A model generated the notes under the pieces. The model saw only the letters and a list, made by a program, of their open reading frames with translations. It made no database searches and was not told where the DNA came from. Below are positions 5,542 through 7,937 of a stretch of 7,937 bases of DNA, in pieces; position 1 is the first letter of the stretch; every line of letters begins with the position of its first letter. The position numbers and the translations under genes are program-made. The DNA comes from Deltaproteobacteria bacterium (GTDB lineage Bacteria > Desulfobacterota > Desulfobaccia > Desulfobaccales > 0-14-0-80-60-11). The stretch lies in assembly GCA_019308625.1 (NCBI GenBank), contig JAFDHU010000074.1, positions 1 through 7,937 on the forward strand, given 5' to 3'.

Positions 5542-6429
5542 TTAAGCCAATCTCAGGGAACCGGCCAGGTACTTGAGCTGCCAGCGGCGCAGAAACCGCC
5601 GGAACGCCAGATTCTCATAACGCGGTGCCCGTTGGAGGAAGGCTCCCAGGTAGCCCAGGAGCATGCAGATTCCCCCCAGGATAAATGGCCGCTCCGCCAT
5701 ATGGTAGAAGGCGCTGGCCCACACCCAGAGGGGATGGGCCCCCACAAAGTGCATGGCTTGGCCCCGCCGCACCCAGCCCCGGGAGCGGCTTTTGACGGAG
5801 GAGCCCTCCGGGCGCAGGTGCCATACTTTAAGCTCCGGGTCCTCAAAGGTCTGGGCCTGCCAGCCCAGGCGCAGGGCTTCAAAGGAATCAATGCCGTCCC
5901 AGGCCAATCCTGGCACCAAGCCGCCAATTTCCTCAAAACATTGTCTGCGCCAGCATTTGACCGCGCCGGCCACCCCCAGGGGCAGCCACCGGGTTTTGAC
6001 TTCCCGGCCTTCCATCAACTGGTAAACCACGCCGGTGGCAACACCCAATCGAGGATTTTCGGTGAACTTGCTCAGAATGGTTTGAAAATAGCGCGGGCCC
6101 AGGACGATGTCGGCGTCAATTTTAAAAATGAAGGTATAATCCCGGCGACTCACCTGTCGCAGGCCGAAGTCAAAGGCCTCCACCACCCCGGCTCCCAGGC
6201 GACGGGATTTGGCTGGGCCCCGCTGCACCACCTTGATCCAGGGCTGGGTCCGGGCTGCCTGCTGGGCAATCTGAAAGGTCTCGTCCACCGAGCCGTCATC
6301 CACGATCACCCATTCCTGGGGCAGCAGGGTCTGGGCAGTGAGGGAGTCAATGGTTTGGCCGAGATAGGCCGCCTCATTCTGGGCAGGAGTGATAACCACA
6401 AAGCCTGTTCCTTGAGGGTTTTGGCCCAT
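5542..6429 (-). CDS. GT2 family glycosyltransferase with C-terminal hydrophobic segments
   Basis: The protein has 295 residues from the ATG at 6429. GT-A motifs: VVITPAQNEAAYL (11-23), VIVDDGS (41-47), FKIDADIVLGPRYF (102-115; D105-A-D107 is the metal-binding DXD), and GLAWDGIDSFEALRLGW (174-190), where D178 or D181 is the likely catalytic base. VWHLRPEG (203-210) follows, then a hydrophobic stretch (about 229-265) that could be one or two membrane-associated helices, and a basic tail. This layout is common in transferases extending lipid-linked oligosaccharides at the inner membrane. I chose 6429 because GGAAG sits five bases before it. ATG 6441 and TTG 6444 are in-frame alternatives without a ribosome site, and would start only a few bases after the GT4 stop. 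The deacetylase starts three bases after this gene's TAA, so the two are surely co-transcribed. Confidence 0.93.
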   Translation of the reverse strand: MGQNPQGTGFVVITPAQNEAAYLGQTIDSLTAQTLLPQEWVIVDDGSVDETFQIAQQAARTQPWIKVVQRGPAKSRRLGAGVVEAFDFGLRQVSRRDYTFIFKIDADIVLGPRYFQTILSKFTENPRLGVATGVVYQLMEGREVKTRWLPLGVAGAVKCWRRQCFEEIGGLVPGLAWDGIDSFEALRLGWQAQTFEDPELKVWHLRPEGSSVKSRSRGWVRRGQAMHFVGAHPLWVWASAFYHMAERPFILGGICMLLGYLGAFLQRAPRYENLAFRRFLRRWQLKYLAGSLRLA

Positions 6430-6448
6430 AATGTCTTCCATCAAACCA

Positions 6449-7699
6449 TTACAGTTTGCCGGCCGCTGAAACAGTCTGCTCCGGCTCTCCTCCGGCGCCT
6501 TGAAACCGGCGGATGGCCCGCTGATAGGCCGTCAACTGTCGGGGGATAATGACTTCGGGCCGATAAAGTTCATAGACCCGCTGCCGGGCGGCTTGTCCCA
6601 AACGCCGCCTCAAGGCTGGTGAAGCCAAGGCCAGGTTGATTTTCTCGGCAAAGGTCTCCGGCCGGTAAGGGTCGGCCAGCAAGCCGCTTTCCCCCTCCAC
6701 CAGCATTTCCGCCATTCCGCCCCTTGAGCTTCCCACCACACAGGCCTGGGCATCCATGGCCTCCAGGCACACATTGGGGAAGTTCTCCCACAGCGAAGGG
6801 AAGACACATACGGCTGCCCGGCGCAGGCTGTGCCAGACCCGGGAGTAGGGGACCTCCCCCCAAAATTCGCACTGCCGGGATTGCGCCCCCAATTTCCCCC
6901 GCAGCCATTGACTCAGAGAAACCTCACCTTTGTATGGGAAATCTCTCCCCAAAAAAACAAACCGGGTGCGGGGAAACTCCTTCAGGACCGCAGGGATGAT
7001 GCGGGCGAAAAGATGAACCCCCTTGCAGACTTCCAGCCGTCCCACATACAGCACGGTGTCCTCATCCCTGGGGTTGTCCGCGGTAAGCTGGGAAGGATAA
7101 AAGGGATAGGGAACATGGTCAATTTCGCCATTATTCACACCGTACATCTGCTGGGTCACCCGGCTGATGGCCAGAGAAGGGGCGTGGATTTTGTCGGCTT
7201 GGTGTATCACCCGCTTCTCCAGCCGGCCTAGGGAAAGCCGGATCAGTAAGCCGGCTGCCAGGCGTTTCAAGGGGTTTTTGCCTCGCGCCCGGGACTCCAG
7301 CTCCCAGAGAAATACTCCTGAGGTGTGCAGCTTGGTGATAACCGGGGCTGGCCGGTCCGGCAGCAGATAATAGGCCTCAGCCTGGTACTCCGGAGCCTCA
7401 ATGAGATGAAAGGGGTCCTCCCGGTGCAAAGTGCGGCAAAGCTTGGAAACTTTGCGCAAATTGCGCAGGAGCGGCCCGATCTGCCACAGAAACCTGCCAG
7501 CAGGTTCCCACCGCAGCCGCATCACCCGAACCCCCTCCATGGGCTTGCACACCGTATCAGCGTTGCCGCCGGCAATGACGGTGATCCGCTGTCCGGCCTG
7601 AGCCAGAGCCCGGGAGGCGCGGTACACATAGGTGCCTATCCCCCCCGCGGGATAGGGCGGAAATTCATAAGACAGGAAGCAGATATGCATGACCTGCAT
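6449..7699 (-). CDS. GT4 family glycosyltransferase (GT-B fold)
   Basis: The protein has 416 residues from the ATG at 7699. The N-terminal half opens with HICFLSYEFPPYPAGGIGTYV (5-25), whose GGIGTYV (19-25) is the acceptor-domain glycine loop. The C-terminal donor domain begins at VLYVGRLEVCKG (216-227; R221 and K226 are the expected phosphate contacts), then FVFLGRD (247-253), and the EX7E motif E305-NFPNVCL-E313 within PSLWENFPNVCLEAM. GGMAEML (327-333) and ESGLLADP (337-344) bind the nucleotide sugar. It is a retaining transferase using a nucleotide sugar; which sugar is not readable. The start is uncertain: GTG 7705, ATG 7699 and ATG 7690 are all in frame, none with a strong ribosome site. 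The last would give MHICFLSYEFPP, the usual family N-terminus. The upstream flippase stops at 7709, only 3-18 bases before these starts, so coupling is likely. Confidence 0.95.
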   Translation of the reverse strand: MQVMHICFLSYEFPPYPAGGIGTYVYRASRALAQAGQRITVIAGGNADTVCKPMEGVRVMRLRWEPAGRFLWQIGPLLRNLRKVSKLCRTLHREDPFHLIEAPEYQAEAYYLLPDRPAPVITKLHTSGVFLWELESRARGKNPLKRLAAGLLIRLSLGRLEKRVIHQADKIHAPSLAISRVTQQMYGVNNGEIDHVPYPFYPSQLTADNPRDEDTVLYVGRLEVCKGVHLFARIIPAVLKEFPRTRFVFLGRDFPYKGEVSLSQWLRGKLGAQSRQCEFWGEVPYSRVWHSLRRAAVCVFPSLWENFPNVCLEAMDAQACVVGSSRGGMAEMLVEGESGLLADPYRPETFAEKINLALASPALRRRLGQAARQRVYELYRPEVIIPRQLTAYQRAIRRFQGAGGEPEQTVSAAGKL

Positions 7700-7708
7700 G
7701 ACCACAAA

Positions 7709-7937
7709 CTACGAGCTGGGTTTCCGCCCGCGGAGTGTTTTGATTTCCGATAGGGCCAAATGCCATTCTTCCCGGGAAAACAGAAAAAAAAAGCCAAAAA
7801 TCGTAAAGGCTGAAATGAACACCGTGATATTGAGCAGATGCTGGGCAAACCAGTATCTGAAAACCAGCAGGCTGGCCAGGAAGACCACGTAAAACAGGAC
7901 TATTTGGGGGAACCCGATGAATTTGGCCAGCCCGAAC
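7709..7937 (-). CDS. C-terminal end of a multi-helix membrane protein, probably a Wzx-type flippase (partial)
   Basis: An open frame enters from the right edge and ends in TAG at 7709, leaving 75 residues. Two hydrophobic helices are visible, about 8-26 (GFPQIVLFYVVFLASLLVF) and about 34-53 (LLNITVFISAFTIFGFFFLF), followed by a basic cytoplasmic tail beginning SREEWHLAL. Two closing helices, then a short SREEW-type tail, match the end of oligosaccharide flippases of the MOP superfamily as I know them, and the place directly before glycosyltransferase genes fits. Such a protein moves the lipid-linked repeat unit across the inner membrane. A polymerase or another permease is possible, since only the end is seen. 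The phenylalanine run 49-51 is encoded by nine consecutive T on the coding strand, a possible slippage site. The GT4 gene starts 3-18 bases downstream. Confidence 0.72.
   Translation of the reverse strand, partial: FGLAKFIGFPQIVLFYVVFLASLLVFRYWFAQHLLNITVFISAFTIFGFFFLFSREEWHLALSEIKTLRGRKPSS

Noticed and set aside
4972..6549. 525-codon plus-strand open frame across the deacetylase and GT2 genes
   Set aside because: It is antisense to two genes with intact catalytic motifs, and its translation is rich in Gly, Pro, His and Gln with no recognisable domain. It is a shadow of GC-rich coding DNA.
1..7937. CRISPR arrays, tRNA or rRNA genes, insertion sequences or phage genes
   Set aside because: No regularly spaced repeats, cloverleaf-type sequences, transposase motifs or paired terminal repeats were seen on either strand.

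Overview
The window is an accessory cell-surface polysaccharide locus, of the exopolysaccharide or O-antigen type. GC content is moderate to high (mostly about 55-62% by eye) and the genes are dense with long shadow frames. The assembly-line gene types suggest a Gram-negative bacterium. The style of the GT2, methyltransferase and asparagine-synthetase-like proteins recalls Desulfobacterota/deltaproteobacterial loci, but that is recollection, not a search result.

Layout. Left end, minus strand: a GT2 glycosyltransferase of the dolichol-phosphate-mannose-synthase type, running off the left edge (1-525). Behind it is a coding-like remnant with no usable start (551-847), perhaps a decayed membrane glycosyltransferase. 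A roughly 400-base divergent spacer follows (848-1252), with an AT-rich core. Two genes then read rightward: a SAM-dependent methyltransferase (1253-2011) and an asparagine-synthetase-like protein (2123-3679) that lacks the N-terminal cysteine nucleophile. Convergent to these is a minus-strand run. In its transcription order it holds the C-terminal end of a probable Wzx-type flippase (7937-7709), a GT4 glycosyltransferase (7699-6449), a GT2 glycosyltransferase with C-terminal hydrophobic segments (6429-5542), a NodB-type polysaccharide deacetylase (5538-4621) and, after a 99-base gap holding an inverted repeat, a second and AT-richer methyltransferase (4521-3751).

How the genes may work together (inference). 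The glycosyltransferases would build a lipid-linked repeat unit on the inner face of the membrane, and the flippase would export it. The deacetylase would free an amino group on an N-acetyl-sugar. The two methyltransferases and the asparagine-synthetase-like enzyme would add decorations such as methyl groups and perhaps an amide or amino-acid link. No polymerase, initiating phosphoglycosyltransferase or export gene is visible in the window.

The most interesting points are: (i) the translation start of the asparagine-synthetase-like gene, where one small hairpin shows the Shine-Dalgarno sequence in its loop, a second 8-bp hairpin holds the start codon, and the two share a strand that can pair either way; and (ii) that enzyme itself, an ATP-dependent amide-forming fold without its glutaminase nucleophile, in a sugar-polymer locus. 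I see no RNA genes, CRISPR arrays, insertion sequences or phage genes.
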